Source of the DNA: Mycobacterium sp. ACS4331
Lineage (GTDB): Bacteria; Actinomycetota; Actinomycetes; Mycobacteriales; Mycobacteriaceae
Assembly: GCF_001667265.1 (NCBI RefSeq)
Contig: NZ_LZHW01000022.1
Coordinates: 1 to 54,684 of the forward strand
Reading direction: 5' to 3'
DNA: 54,684 nucleotides
How positions within the stretch are numbered: position 1 is the stretch's first letter; every line of letters starts with the position of its first letter. Shown in pieces: positions 19,334-27,805 of this stretch. The notes under the pieces are model-generated. The model did not search any database and had not been told where the DNA came from. It worked only from the letters and a program-made list of their open reading frames with translations. A program made the translations under genes and the position numbers.

Positions 19334-19873
19334 CTACTTACCTGTCTTTCCGACCTTGCGGCGGATCTGCTCACCCTCGTAGCGGATGCCCTTGCCCTTG
19401 TAGGGGTCGCTCTTCCGCAGGCGGCGAATGTTGGCCGCGATCTGGCCGACTTTCTGCTTGTCGATGCCGGAGATCGAGAACTTCGTCGGGGTCTCGACCG
19501 CGAAGGTCACACCCTCTGGAGCGGTGATCAGCACCGGATGGCTGTAGCCCAGGGCGAACTCGAGGTCGCTGCCCTTGGCCACCACGCGGTAACCGACACC
19601 GAAGATCTCCATCTTCGTGGTGTAGCCCTCGGTGACACCGGTGACCAGGTTGGCGATCAGCGTCCGCGAGAGCCCGTGCAGGCTGCGGTTACGCCGGTCG
19701 TCGTCCGGACGGGTGACCACGATGGCACCGTCGTCGTCGCGCGAAACCGCGATGGGCTCGGCGACCTCAAGCGACAGCGTGCCCTTCGGGCCCTTGACGG
19801 ACAGGTTCTGTCCGTCGATCGAGATGTCGACTCCGGCGGGAACCGGAACCGGCTGCTTACCAATTCGAGACAT
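19334..19873 (-). CDS. rplF: Ribosomal protein L6 (uL6)
   Basis: Large-subunit protein near the factor-binding site, 179 residues. Signatures are [15 protein letters not shown], the first-domain [13 protein letters not shown], and the C-terminal [36 protein letters not shown]. The 18-bp gap from rpsH contains a plausible ribosome binding site. Confidence 0.97.
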   Translation of the reverse strand: MSRIGKQPVPVPAGVDISIDGQNLSVKGPKGTLSLEVAEPIAVSRDDDGAIVVTRPDDDRRNRSLHGLSRTLIANLVTGVTEGYTTKMEIFGVGYRVVAKGSDLEFALGYSHPVLITAPEGVTFAVETPTKFSISGIDKQKVGQIAANIRRLRKSDPYKGKGIRYEGEQIRRKVGKTGK

Positions 19874-19891
19874 GTCTTAATCCGCCTTCCG

Positions 19892-20290
19892 CTACCAGAC
19901 GTAAGCGAGGACTTCGCCGCCCACGCCCTGTCGTGCTGCCTGGCGGTCGGTGAGCAGACCCGAGGACGTGGAGATGATCGCCACGCCCAGGCCGCCGAGC
20001 ACCCGAGGCAGGTTGGTGGATTTCGCGTACACCCGCAGACCGGGCTTGGACACCCGGCGGAGGCCGGCGATGCTGCGCTCGCGGCTGGGGCCGTACTTGA
20101 GTGAGACGACCAGCGACTTGCCCACGCGGGCATCCTCGGTCCGGTAGTCGTTGATGTAACCCTCGCTCTTGAGGATCTCGGCGATGTTGGCCTTGATCTT
20201 CGAGTGCGGCAGGGTCACCTCGTCGTGGTACGCCGAGTTGGCGTTGCGCAGACGCGTCAAGAAGTCTGCGATCGGATCCGTCATTGTCAT
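19892..20290 (-). CDS. rpsH: Ribosomal protein S8 (uS8)
   Basis: 16S rRNA-binding primary assembly protein, 132 residues. It begins [25 protein letters not shown] and ends with the S8 signature [27 protein letters not shown] 99-bp gap separates it from rpsZ upstream, longer than other gaps in this operon; I see no convincing small gene in it. Confidence 0.97.
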   Translation of the reverse strand: MTMTDPIADFLTRLRNANSAYHDEVTLPHSKIKANIAEILKSEGYINDYRTEDARVGKSLVVSLKYGPSRERSIAGLRRVSKPGLRVYAKSTNLPRVLGGLGVAIISTSSGLLTDRQAARQGVGGEVLAYVW

Positions 20291-20389
20291 GACAGGTGTG
20301 TCACCTTCCTCGCGGCGGTTCCCGGTCCGAGTTGAACCCGGGCAGGCCTACCGCGCCCTTCTAAAAGTTGGTCTGTTCGGCCTGGTCGC

Positions 20390-20575
20390 TTACCAGCTGG
20401 ACTTCTGCACGCCGGGCAGCTCACCTGCGTGCGCCATCTCGCGCAGGCAGATGCGGCACAGCCCGAACTTGCGGTAGACCGCGTGGGGCCGGCCGCACTT
20501 GTTGCAGCGGGTGTAGGCACGCACCGCGAACTTCGGCTTCTTGTTGGCCTTGTTGATCAGAGCCTTCTTTGCCAT
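20390..20575 (-). CDS. rpsZ: Ribosomal protein S14 type Z, zinc-binding (uS14)
   Basis: The 61-residue zinc-ribbon form of S14, with the four Cys in [20 protein letters not shown] (about residues 24-43). Mycobacteria usually also encode a Cys-less S14 elsewhere for zinc limitation; this is the canonical operon copy. It is located 4 bp after rplE. Confidence 0.97.
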   Translation of the reverse strand: MAKKALINKANKKPKFAVRAYTRCNKCGRPHAVYRKFGLCRICLREMAHAGELPGVQKSSW

Positions 20576-20579
20576 CTGC

Positions 20580-21143
20580 TCAGTTCTCCTTGAACGGGAA
20601 GCCGAGGGCCCGCAGCAGCGCGCGACCTTCGTCGTCGTTGGTCGCCGAGGTGACGACGGTGATGTCCATACCGCGCGGGCGGTCGATGGAGTCCACGTCG
20701 ATCTCGTGGAACACCGACTGCTCGGTGAGGCCGAAGGTGTAGTTGCCGGTGCCGTCGAACTGCTTGGGGCTCAGCCCACGGAAGTCGCGGATACGGGGCA
20801 GCGAGATCGAGATCAGCCGGTCGAGGAACTCCCACATCCGGTCGCCGCGCAGCGTGACGCGCGCGCCGATCGGCATGCCCTCGCGGAGCTTGAACTGCGC
20901 GATGGACTTGCGGGCCTTGCGGATCTCCGGCTTCTGGCCCGTGATCAGGGTCAGGTCGTTGACGGCGCCGTTGATCAGCTTGGCGTCGCGGGCGGCGTCA
21001 CCGACACCCATGTTGACGACGACCTTCACCACGCCCGGGATCTGCATCACGTTGGCGTAGTTGAACTCTTTGTTGAGCGCGTCCTTGATCTCTTCGCGGT
21101 AGCGCTGCTTCAGCCGGGGCTGAACCTTTTCTGCCGTGGTCAT
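20580..21143 (-). CDS. rplE: Ribosomal protein L5 (uL5)
   Basis: 5S rRNA-binding central protuberance protein, 187 residues from the ATG at 21143 ([20 protein letters not shown]). Signatures are [38 protein letters not shown] and the C-terminal [24 protein letters not shown]. The frame is open 20 codons further upstream into the rplX tail, but the later ATG gives the normal N-terminus. Confidence 0.97.
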   Translation of the reverse strand: MTTAEKVQPRLKQRYREEIKDALNKEFNYANVMQIPGVVKVVVNMGVGDAARDAKLINGAVNDLTLITGQKPEIRKARKSIAQFKLREGMPIGARVTLRGDRMWEFLDRLISISLPRIRDFRGLSPKQFDGTGNYTFGLTEQSVFHEIDVDSIDRPRGMDITVVTSATNDDEGRALLRALGFPFKEN

Positions 21144-21147
21144 CTGA

Positions 21148-21465
21148 CTAAATATCCTTGCCGTTGGTCTTGGCGATGCGGACGCGCTTGCCGCTCTCCT
21201 CATCGGTGCGGTAGCCGACGCGGGTGGGCTTACCGTCCGAGTCGACGACCATCACGTTGGAGACGTGAATCGGCGCCTCCTGGGTGACGATGCCGCCCGA
21301 CGATGCGCCGCGCTCATTCGCCGACACAGGGGTGTGCTTCTTGATGCGGTTGACGCCCTCGACCAGGACCCGGTTGCGGGTCGGGTACGCCTGCAGGACC
21401 TTGCCCTTGGCACCCTTGTCCTTGCCGGAGACGACGAGGACGGTGTCGCCCTTGTGGATCTTCAT
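21148..21465 (-). CDS. rplX: Ribosomal protein L24 (uL24)
   Basis: Assembly-initiator protein of the large subunit, 105 residues, with the KOW motif [39 protein letters not shown]. Its start abuts the rplN stop, and rplE follows 4 bp after its own stop. Confidence 0.97.
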   Translation of the reverse strand: MKIHKGDTVLVVSGKDKGAKGKVLQAYPTRNRVLVEGVNRIKKHTPVSANERGASSGGIVTQEAPIHVSNVMVVDSDGKPTRVGYRTDEESGKRVRIAKTNGKDI

Positions 21466-21834
21466 TTACAAAACCTCCGGAGCCAGCGAGACGATCTTCA
21501 TGAAGCGCTTCTCACGCAGCTCGCGACCGACCGGCCCGAAGATGCGGGTGCCGCGCGGATCGTTGTCGGCCTTGATGATCACGGCCGCGTTCTCATCGAA
21601 CTTGATGTAGCTGCCGTCGGCCCGACGACGCTCCTTGACCGTGCGCACGATGACGGCCTTCACGACGTCACCCCGCTTCACGTTGCCGCCGGGGATGGCG
21701 TCCTTGACGGTGGCCACGATGACATCACCGATGCCGGCGTAGCGCCGCGACGAGCCGCCGAGCACGCGGATGCACAAGATCTCCTTGGCGCCCGTGTTGT
21801 CGGCGACCTTCAGCCGCGATTCCTGCTGAATCAC
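21466..21834 (-). CDS. rplN: Ribosomal protein L14 (uL14), first gene of spc operon
   Basis: Large-subunit protein at the intersubunit interface, 122 residues: [27 protein letters not shown], the signature [28 protein letters not shown], and the C-terminal [16 protein letters not shown]. The GTG start at 21834 follows a GAGGAG ribosome binding site. Usually rplN follows rpsQ; here it is separated from rpsQ by about 11 kb of envelope and sulfatase genes, so it needs its own promoter in the 245-bp upstream gap. Confidence 0.97.
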   Translation of the reverse strand: MIQQESRLKVADNTGAKEILCIRVLGGSSRRYAGIGDVIVATVKDAIPGGNVKRGDVVKAVIVRTVKERRRADGSYIKFDENAAVIIKADNDPRGTRIFGPVGRELREKRFMKIVSLAPEVL

Positions 21835-21880
21835 TCGATCTCCTCAGACCTGAATTGTTCGTGTGCACGACAGAGGACCT

Positions 21881-21910
21881 GCCTGTCCGATAATCGTTAC
21901 TCGGGCAGGC
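21881..21910 (-). promoter_or_regulatory. Hairpin between the FGE gene and rplN (spc leader or upstream terminator)
   Basis: GCCTGTCCGA and TCGGGCAGGC form a 10-bp stem with one non-Watson-Crick pair and a 10-nt loop, 47 bp before rplN. It could be a spc-operon leader structure, an operator, or a terminator of the sulfatase transcript. The remaining 245-bp gap (21835-22079) shows no coding sequence. Confidence 0.45.
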
Positions 21911-22079
21911 GAAATAACCTGACATGCGCGGTCTCTGTCACCGAAGGGCACGCGGGGCCAACAGACATAGGCACATCTGTCAGCCGAGGTCTGCCCACGG
22001 CAACCCCTAGAGTCTAGGTGACGAGCCGGTCAGCACCAAATCGCCGCAGTTCGGGCCCGTGCCGGGCCGCCGGCGGGCG

Positions 22080-22970
22080 TCACACCACGCAGCGGAAGCC
22101 GATGTGCGTCGTCGCGCTGTCCTGCGACTGCGGCGAGCGGGCCGCGGGTCGATAGCGATGGCAGTACTCGGGTGCGCACAGATGCGAACCGCCCTTGAGT
22201 GCCTGGTTGACGGCCGGATCCGCGCGCTGCTGCTGCGGGTCGGCGGACGGGGTGCAGCAGCCCTTCCCGCCCACCCCCACCCGGTGGTGCGCCGAATACA
22301 CCGTCGTCGTCCACTCCCACACATTCCCGATCATGTCGACCAGGCCGAATGCGTTGGCCGGGAAGGCACCGACGGGGGACGTGCCCACCCAGCCCAGCGC
22401 GCCGTCGTTGCGGTACGGGAACCGGCCCTGCCAGGTGTTGGCCATCAGCATCCCGCCGGGTGCCGCGTCGTCGCCCCATGCGTAGGTGCCGGTCGAGCCG
22501 GCGCGCGCGGCGTACTCCCATTCGGCCTCGGTGGGCAGCCGCCGGCCCGCCCAGGCCGCATAGGCGCACGCGTCCGGGTAGGCGACCTGCACCACCGGGT
22601 GATCGTCGCGGCCGTCGAGCGAACTGTGCGGACCGAACGGGTGACGCCAGCTCGCGCCGGGCACCCAACGCCACCACTGCCGCCAATCGCGCAGGTCGAC
22701 AGGGCCCTCGGTGGGGGTGAACACGAGCGCCCCGGGCGCCAGGTCGGCCTCTGCCACGCCCGGGTAGTCGACGGGGTCGAGCGGACGCTCGGCGAGCGTG
22801 AGGTACCCGGTGGCAGCGACGAACTCGGCGAACTGCGCGTTGGTCACCGGATGCCGTTCGACGGCCAACGGGCCCACGGTCACGGTGTGGATCGGCGCCT
22901 CGTCCGGGTAGAAGCTCGTCGACCCCATCCGGAAGGTGGCGCCGGGCAGGTGGACCAACTCAGACAGCAT
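22080..22970 (-). CDS. Formylglycine-generating enzyme (sulfatase-activating, SUMF1/FGE family)
   Basis: Copper-dependent oxidase that converts the active-site Cys of type I sulfatases to formylglycine. The 296-residue protein starts with the FGE-sulfatase signature VHLPGATFRMGS, has DHPVVQVAYPDACAYAAWAGRRLPTEAEWEYAARAG, and ends with the active-site region GGSHLCAPEYCHRYRPAARSP, whose two Cys (about 265 and 270) correspond to the catalytic pair of characterised bacterial FGEs. It is in the same operon as the sulfatase atsA and a lipoprotein; M. tuberculosis Rv0712 next to atsA is the counterpart. Confidence 0.93.
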   Translation of the reverse strand: MLSELVHLPGATFRMGSTSFYPDEAPIHTVTVGPLAVERHPVTNAQFAEFVAATGYLTLAERPLDPVDYPGVAEADLAPGALVFTPTEGPVDLRDWRQWWRWVPGASWRHPFGPHSSLDGRDDHPVVQVAYPDACAYAAWAGRRLPTEAEWEYAARAGSTGTYAWGDDAAPGGMLMANTWQGRFPYRNDGALGWVGTSPVGAFPANAFGLVDMIGNVWEWTTTVYSAHHRVGVGGKGCCTPSADPQQQRADPAVNQALKGGSHLCAPEYCHRYRPAARSPQSQDSATTHIGFRCVV

Positions 22971-22975
22971 CGGGT

Positions 22976-23686
22976 TCAGGGTATGACGATCGGGAAGTCG
23001 GCCAGCAGCGTGTCTTTCGCTGCGGCCAGGCCGGCGGAGTCGTTGGGCCCCTGCAGATGGATGGTGACCAGGTAGTTGCCGGTGTTGGTCCAGATGTGCG
23101 TGATCCGGTTCGCGAAGTCGATGCCCTCACCCGGTGCGTCGGCCCACGTCCCGAACAGTCGCTGACCGCTGAAGCCACAGAACTGGGCGGGCAGCGTGTT
23201 GACCACCGAGAAGTCCGACCGGGCGAACAGTTCGTCGTTGTACTCGGTGAACGCCTCGGCCGGTTCGAGTCCGGTCCGCACGATCGTCACCTCACCCGAG
23301 GTGCCCTCCGGGCCCGTCAGCGTCAGCGCGGTGTCGCCCTGCCCCGGCGCCGACGACCACCCCGCGGGCACGGTGATGGTGATCCGGGGCGCCGCGGGAT
23401 CGGACACCGAGGCACGAGTGGCCTCCCCGGCGCCGGCCGGGGTCGGCATACAGATCAGCGCGTTGGGCGGGATGCGGTCCGGCGACGTGGGCACCACGCC
23501 CGGAACCTCAGACGACGCAGATGTGGTCGACCCCGTGGCCGCGGGAGGCACGGCATCGGTCGTCGAGGTCACCGCGTTCGGCTCAACGCTGCTGGTGGCC
23601 ACCGCCGTCCCCCCGGACGGCTGCGAGCACGCCGACACCGCGAGCACGGCGGACACCGCGGCGACGACCCCTCTCCCCCTCGACAC
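22976..23686 (-). CDS. Putative lipoprotein between sulfatase and FGE genes
   Basis: A 236-residue protein with a signal sequence ending in a lipobox (LAVSACSQ, acylated Cys at about 20), a Thr/Ser/Pro-rich linker of about 60 residues, then a domain with ITITVPAGWSSAPGQGDTALTLTGPEGTSGEVTIVRTG and LPAQFCGFSGQRLFGTW. The domain layout is loosely like the mycobacterial LpqN group of lipoproteins, but I am not sure of the family. It begins 3 bp after the atsA stop and ends 5 bp before the FGE start, so it is cotranscribed with both. The GTG at 23686 is the start. Confidence 0.75.
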   Translation of the reverse strand: MSRGRGVVAAVSAVLAVSACSQPSGGTAVATSSVEPNAVTSTTDAVPPAATGSTTSASSEVPGVVPTSPDRIPPNALICMPTPAGAGEATRASVSDPAAPRITITVPAGWSSAPGQGDTALTLTGPEGTSGEVTIVRTGLEPAEAFTEYNDELFARSDFSVVNTLPAQFCGFSGQRLFGTWADAPGEGIDFANRITHIWTNTGNYLVTIHLQGPNDSAGLAAAKDTLLADFPIVIP

Positions 23687-23689
23687 CGT

Positions 23690-26041
23690 TCAGTCCTTCG
23701 CGAAGGCCGCGGCGAGTTCGCGCTCGACGTCGACGTAGGGCGTGCCGGAGATGTCCACGACGGCCTTGGCGATGGTGCCGCCGGTGAACGGGAACGGCGC
23801 CCGGTACCGGCCGCACACCTGCTGACCGGCGTTGCGGCCGACCGAGATGCCGGTGCCGGCCAGGCCGAAGCTCGCCGGGTGGGCCCGCACGCCCGCCAGG
23901 GACGCGACCGCCGCGTCGTCGATGTAGAGGGTGGCGGTGCCCACCGGAGTGTGGCTGCCCTCGACCGTGCCGGTGCGCTCCCAGCGGACGCCGTAGATGT
24001 GCGCGCCCAGGGTCACCGCGTTCTCGGCGCTGACGACCTGCTCGTCCTCCCCCATGAAGTTGTAGACGAAGTGCAGCGCACCGTCGGCGAGATAGAGCAC
24101 GGTCCCGCCGTGCCCGCCACCGTGTTTGAACAGCACACCGGCCGCGGTCTCGTCGGTCACGACGGTGTCGACCAGCACCGAGAACGACTGCCCGCGAAAC
24201 TCCACCGAGGCGCCCATGCCCACCACGGCCGCATCCGGGTAATAGGTGAAGGATGTGCGCGCGCCCGACAGATACGGCCGTTCCCGGGCGTACACCTCGA
24301 AGATGTTCAGGTCCGCCAGCGGCAGTCCGTTGTACTTCTCGGCCTCGGCGAACCACAGCGCCTTGAGCTCCTCGAGCCGCTCGGGGTGCTGCTCGGCCAG
24401 GTCGTGGCACTGGCTGCGGTCGGCTTCGATGTGGAACAGCTCCCACCGGTCGTCTTCGAAATGTCCCCAGCCCGAAGGGGTTGCGGCATGCACGGTGTTG
24501 GCGAACCAGCCCCGGTGCCAGATCCCTCGGGTGCCCAGCATGGAGTAGAACTGGGTCTCCTTACCGGTGGGCAGGTCCGGATTACGCAGGGCGGCAGCGA
24601 AACTCGTGCCGTCCAGGGGTTTCTGCGGGACACCGCGCACCGTCGCCGGCGGGGTGAGGCCGAGCAGTTCGTACACCGTGGGGGTGACGTCGGCGACGTT
24701 GATGTAGTTGTCCCGCACCTCGCCGTGCGCGGCGAGCCCGGCCGGCCACGAGATGATCGCGGGGTCGGCGATGCCGCCCTCGTGCGAGGCGTAGCGCTTG
24801 AACAGCTTGTAGGGCGTGTTGAACGCCATCGCCCAACCGTTGGGATAGTGGTTGTAGGTGTCCGGGCTGCCGAGCTGGTCTTTGAGGTGCAGGCTCTCCT
24901 CGATGGTGTCGACGTAGCCGTTGAAGAACTTGCCCTCGTTGACCGAACCGTTCGGCCCACCCTCGCCGGAGGCCCCGTTGTCGGAGATCACCACGATGAT
25001 GGTGTTGTCCAACTGCCCCGACTCCTCGAGATAGTCGAGGATGCGCCCGATCTGGGCGTCGGTGTAGCTCAGGAATCCGGCGAACACCTCAGCCATCCGG
25101 CAGAACAGGCCCTTCTCCTGGTCGTCGAGGTCGTCCCAGGGGCGCACGGTGTCCTGTAGCGGCCACGGCTCGCCGCTCGGGCCGACGGCATCTGCGTACG
25201 GGTTGATCGGCGACAGTTCGGTGTCGGGCGGGACGATGCCGAGCCCCTTCTGGTTCTCCAGCACGATCTCGCGGTACCGCTCGTAGCCCATGTCGAACCG
25301 ACCGGCGTACCGGTCGGCCCACTCGGCGGCCACATGATGCGGTGCGTGTCCGGCACCCGGGCACACGTAGCTGAACCACGGCTTGTCGGGCGCGATGACC
25401 TTGGCGTCGCGGATGAACTCGATCGTGCGGTCCGCGAGGTCCTTGGACAGGTGGTACCCCTGCTCCGGCGTCGCGGGCGGTTCGACCGGATGGTTGTCGT
25501 AGACCAGGTCCGGATACCACTGGTCGGTCTCTCCGCCCATGAAGCCGTAGAACCGCTCGAACCCGCGGTTCAGCGGCCAATGTCGTTTAGTGGCAGCAAG
25601 ATTGGACTCCTCCAGCGGGGTCAGGTGCCACTTGCCGATGCAGTAGGTGTTCCAGCCGCGCTCGGCGAGCACCTCCGGCAGCAGCGCCGTCTCGAACGGG
25701 ATTCGCCCGCTGCAGTTCGGGAAGCCGTCGGTGAACTCCTCGATGGTGGCCATCCCGACCGTGGTCGCGTTGCGCCCCGTCAGCAACGACGCTCGGGTCG
25801 GCGAGCACAACGCCGTGGTGTGGAACTGCGACAGCCGGATACCGCGCTGCGCGATACGGCTCATGTTGGGCATGTCCACCAGACCGCCGAAGCAGTCCCA
25901 GGTCGCGATTCCGGTGTCATCCCACACCAGATACAGCACGTTCGGTGCGTTCTCAGGTGCGGTCGGCGCCGCGAACGGCCCCCAATCCGGTTCGGAGTCC
26001 CGGATGTCGAGTTCGATCCGCCCGGTGAATTCGGTGGCCAT
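23690..26041 (-). CDS. atsA: Arylsulfatase-family sulfatase
   Basis: Type I sulfatase of 783 residues that hydrolyses sulfate esters after maturation by FGE. The formylglycine motif LCSPTRASLLTGRN places the modified Cys at about residue 79. Metal ligands are visible at VWDDTGIATWD (Asp-Asp), and VVISDNGASGEGG supplies the distal Asp-Asn ligands. A C-terminal beta-rich domain of about 200 residues (SVEFRGQSFSVLVD) follows. There is no signal peptide. The ATG at 26041 (MATEFTGRIEL) fits better than the longer frame. The FGE gene two genes downstream supports function. M. tuberculosis atsA (Rv0711) is at the same site. Confidence 0.93.
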   Translation of the reverse strand: MATEFTGRIELDIRDSEPDWGPFAAPTAPENAPNVLYLVWDDTGIATWDCFGGLVDMPNMSRIAQRGIRLSQFHTTALCSPTRASLLTGRNATTVGMATIEEFTDGFPNCSGRIPFETALLPEVLAERGWNTYCIGKWHLTPLEESNLAATKRHWPLNRGFERFYGFMGGETDQWYPDLVYDNHPVEPPATPEQGYHLSKDLADRTIEFIRDAKVIAPDKPWFSYVCPGAGHAPHHVAAEWADRYAGRFDMGYERYREIVLENQKGLGIVPPDTELSPINPYADAVGPSGEPWPLQDTVRPWDDLDDQEKGLFCRMAEVFAGFLSYTDAQIGRILDYLEESGQLDNTIIVVISDNGASGEGGPNGSVNEGKFFNGYVDTIEESLHLKDQLGSPDTYNHYPNGWAMAFNTPYKLFKRYASHEGGIADPAIISWPAGLAAHGEVRDNYINVADVTPTVYELLGLTPPATVRGVPQKPLDGTSFAAALRNPDLPTGKETQFYSMLGTRGIWHRGWFANTVHAATPSGWGHFEDDRWELFHIEADRSQCHDLAEQHPERLEELKALWFAEAEKYNGLPLADLNIFEVYARERPYLSGARTSFTYYPDAAVVGMGASVEFRGQSFSVLVDTVVTDETAAGVLFKHGGGHGGTVLYLADGALHFVYNFMGEDEQVVSAENAVTLGAHIYGVRWERTGTVEGSHTPVGTATLYIDDAAVASLAGVRAHPASFGLAGTGISVGRNAGQQVCGRYRAPFPFTGGTIAKAVVDISGTPYVDVERELAAAFAKD

Positions 26042-26119
26042 GGTGCAATCCGATCTGTTGGTCAACCCGCGGCGACACTACACCGAGAAATCGCTGCTGA
26101 GCGGCTGATCGGAGCCGTG

Positions 26120-27805
26120 TCACGCACCCTTTGCCGACGGTTCGGTGACCCGGTAGAGCCGCCAGTCGGGTTGGCTGTCGCCGTCGTTGGGGATCTCCAG
26201 CTCCAGCGTCGCGATGTCCGCCCCGGTGTCATACAGAGTGGGGTACCGCTGGTTCAGCGCGTCGGAGACGCCACGGCCCGTCGGCGGCACCGCCAGCAGG
26301 TACTTGATGCCCCCCGCCGAGGGATTGTTGAGCAGCGCCGTGAAGTCCGGATCAGACGGCACCACAAAGGTCTTGGGCCGCTCCGAGGCGGCCACCACCG
26401 CGAAGCCGTACACGGTGTCGGTGATCACCGAACTCTCGGGCAGATCCAATGCGTCGAGGTGCTCGGCGATCCGGCGTTCGGTCGAGAACGTCGCCGCGAT
26501 GCGGCGTTCGACGGCCTTGCGGGGGCTCGTGTCGTCCGGGTCCGGGTTGAGCACCGTGCCCAACGCATACTCCTGGGGCGCATACGTCGGCAGCGTCATG
26601 CCCCACGCCGTCACCGGAATCCCGGCCGCCAACACCAACGCCACCGCCGCATGGGAGATCCGGGTGGGCCGCGTGCTGGCGACCTCCGATGGTGCAGGGG
26701 CGTTGCGGCCCGGTCGCTTGGGCTTGGCGAACTGCCCGTCCGGCACGGCCAGCAGAGCCATGGTCGCCGCAAAGGGAATGGCGACGATGTAGAACCGCAG
26801 GAACCCGAATGTGGCACCGCTGGCATAGGTGTAGGCCTGGAACGCCAGCACCGCGCCGTACATCAGGAGTGGCACCACGAGCATCGCCGCATGCGGCCTG
26901 CGCCAGCGCAGATAACCCGCCCATGCCGCGATCGGAAGCAGTGTCGGCGCCAGCAGCGTGGTGCAGACCGCGGCGAAGGACAGGCCCGCGCCGAAACCGG
27001 CCACCTGCCCACCGCCGGACTGCTCCAGGATCGCCTTGTTCCCGTACTCGGAGCTGAACTGCGCGAAGGCGTCCCCCGTGATCAGCCAGCTCGCCGCGGC
27101 CCAGCCGGCGAACGCCGCCAACCCGGGCAGGCTGACCAGCAGCACGTCCAGGATCGCGCGCCGCACCCGAGGTGGGCGGCGGGCCCGAAGATAGGTCGTG
27201 ACGCCGACGATCAGGCCTGCGGCGGCGACGGTGCCGACCGCGTCATACCGGGTCAGGTACGCCAGGCCCATCGCGACGCCACCCGCGGCCACCAGATGGT
27301 GCACGTCGTCGTCGACGACCCACAGGATCAGCCGGCGCACCGACCACACCAGGAAGAAGAGGAACAGCGCCTCGCTCATGCCGTTGGAGCCGTAGAACAC
27401 GATCATCGGGTTGAGCGCGAACAGCGCGGTGATCGCCCACGTGTAGCCGCGGGGCAGCCCGCGGTCGGTGCCCATCGAGAAGATCTGGATCACCGTGCCC
27501 GCCATGAACACTGCCGACATGATCGAACCCGCGAACGCGTGGCCGGTGAGTACGGGCCACACCGGGGCGAACACGATCACGGGCAACTGCATCAGGGCGG
27601 TCAGCGGGGTGAAGATGAACCCGATCGCGGCCAGATGCGGATCCCGGCTGTAGAGCACGCTTTCGGCGGACTGCACACGCGAGAGCGCGTCACCGAGGAT
27701 GAAGCCCTGCCGCACCTGCAGCCACCAGCCGACCGCCAGATAGAGCATCAGCGCCGCAGCGAAGAGCAGCTGCTTGCAGCGCCGATCGCTCAGTCGTCCC
27801 GTCAC
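26120..27805 (-). CDS. GT-C-like polytopic membrane glycosyltransferase (candidate)
   Basis: A 561-residue membrane protein with about 10-12 hydrophobic helices. The first external loop carries acidic residues after TM1 (GDALSRVQSAESVLY), and YGSNGMSEALFLFFLVWS resembles the SE motif seen in polyprenyl-phosphate-dependent GT-C transferases. A soluble C-terminal domain (about 420-561) ends the protein. I infer a lipid-linked sugar transferase decorating the product of the adjacent GT2; the family call is by topology and weak motifs only. The GTG start overlaps the GT2 stop (GTGA), so it is the fourth coupled gene of the cassette. atsA starts 78 bp downstream. Confidence 0.65.
   Translation of the reverse strand: MTGRLSDRRCKQLLFAAALMLYLAVGWWLQVRQGFILGDALSRVQSAESVLYSRDPHLAAIGFIFTPLTALMQLPVIVFAPVWPVLTGHAFAGSIMSAVFMAGTVIQIFSMGTDRGLPRGYTWAITALFALNPMIVFYGSNGMSEALFLFFLVWSVRRLILWVVDDDVHHLVAAGGVAMGLAYLTRYDAVGTVAAAGLIVGVTTYLRARRPPRVRRAILDVLLVSLPGLAAFAGWAAASWLITGDAFAQFSSEYGNKAILEQSGGGQVAGFGAGLSFAAVCTTLLAPTLLPIAAWAGYLRWRRPHAAMLVVPLLMYGAVLAFQAYTYASGATFGFLRFYIVAIPFAATMALLAVPDGQFAKPKRPGRNAPAPSEVASTRPTRISHAAVALVLAAGIPVTAWGMTLPTYAPQEYALGTVLNPDPDDTSPRKAVERRIAATFSTERRIAEHLDALDLPESSVITDTVYGFAVVAASERPKTFVVPSDPDFTALLNNPSAGGIKYLLAVPPTGRGVSDALNQRYPTLYDTGADIATLELEIPNDGDSQPDWRLYRVTEPSAKGA

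Noticed and set aside
23057..25159. 700-codon open frame on the plus strand
   Set aside because: Antisense to the lipoprotein and sulfatase genes, which have clear motifs; composition is typical of a high-GC shadow frame.
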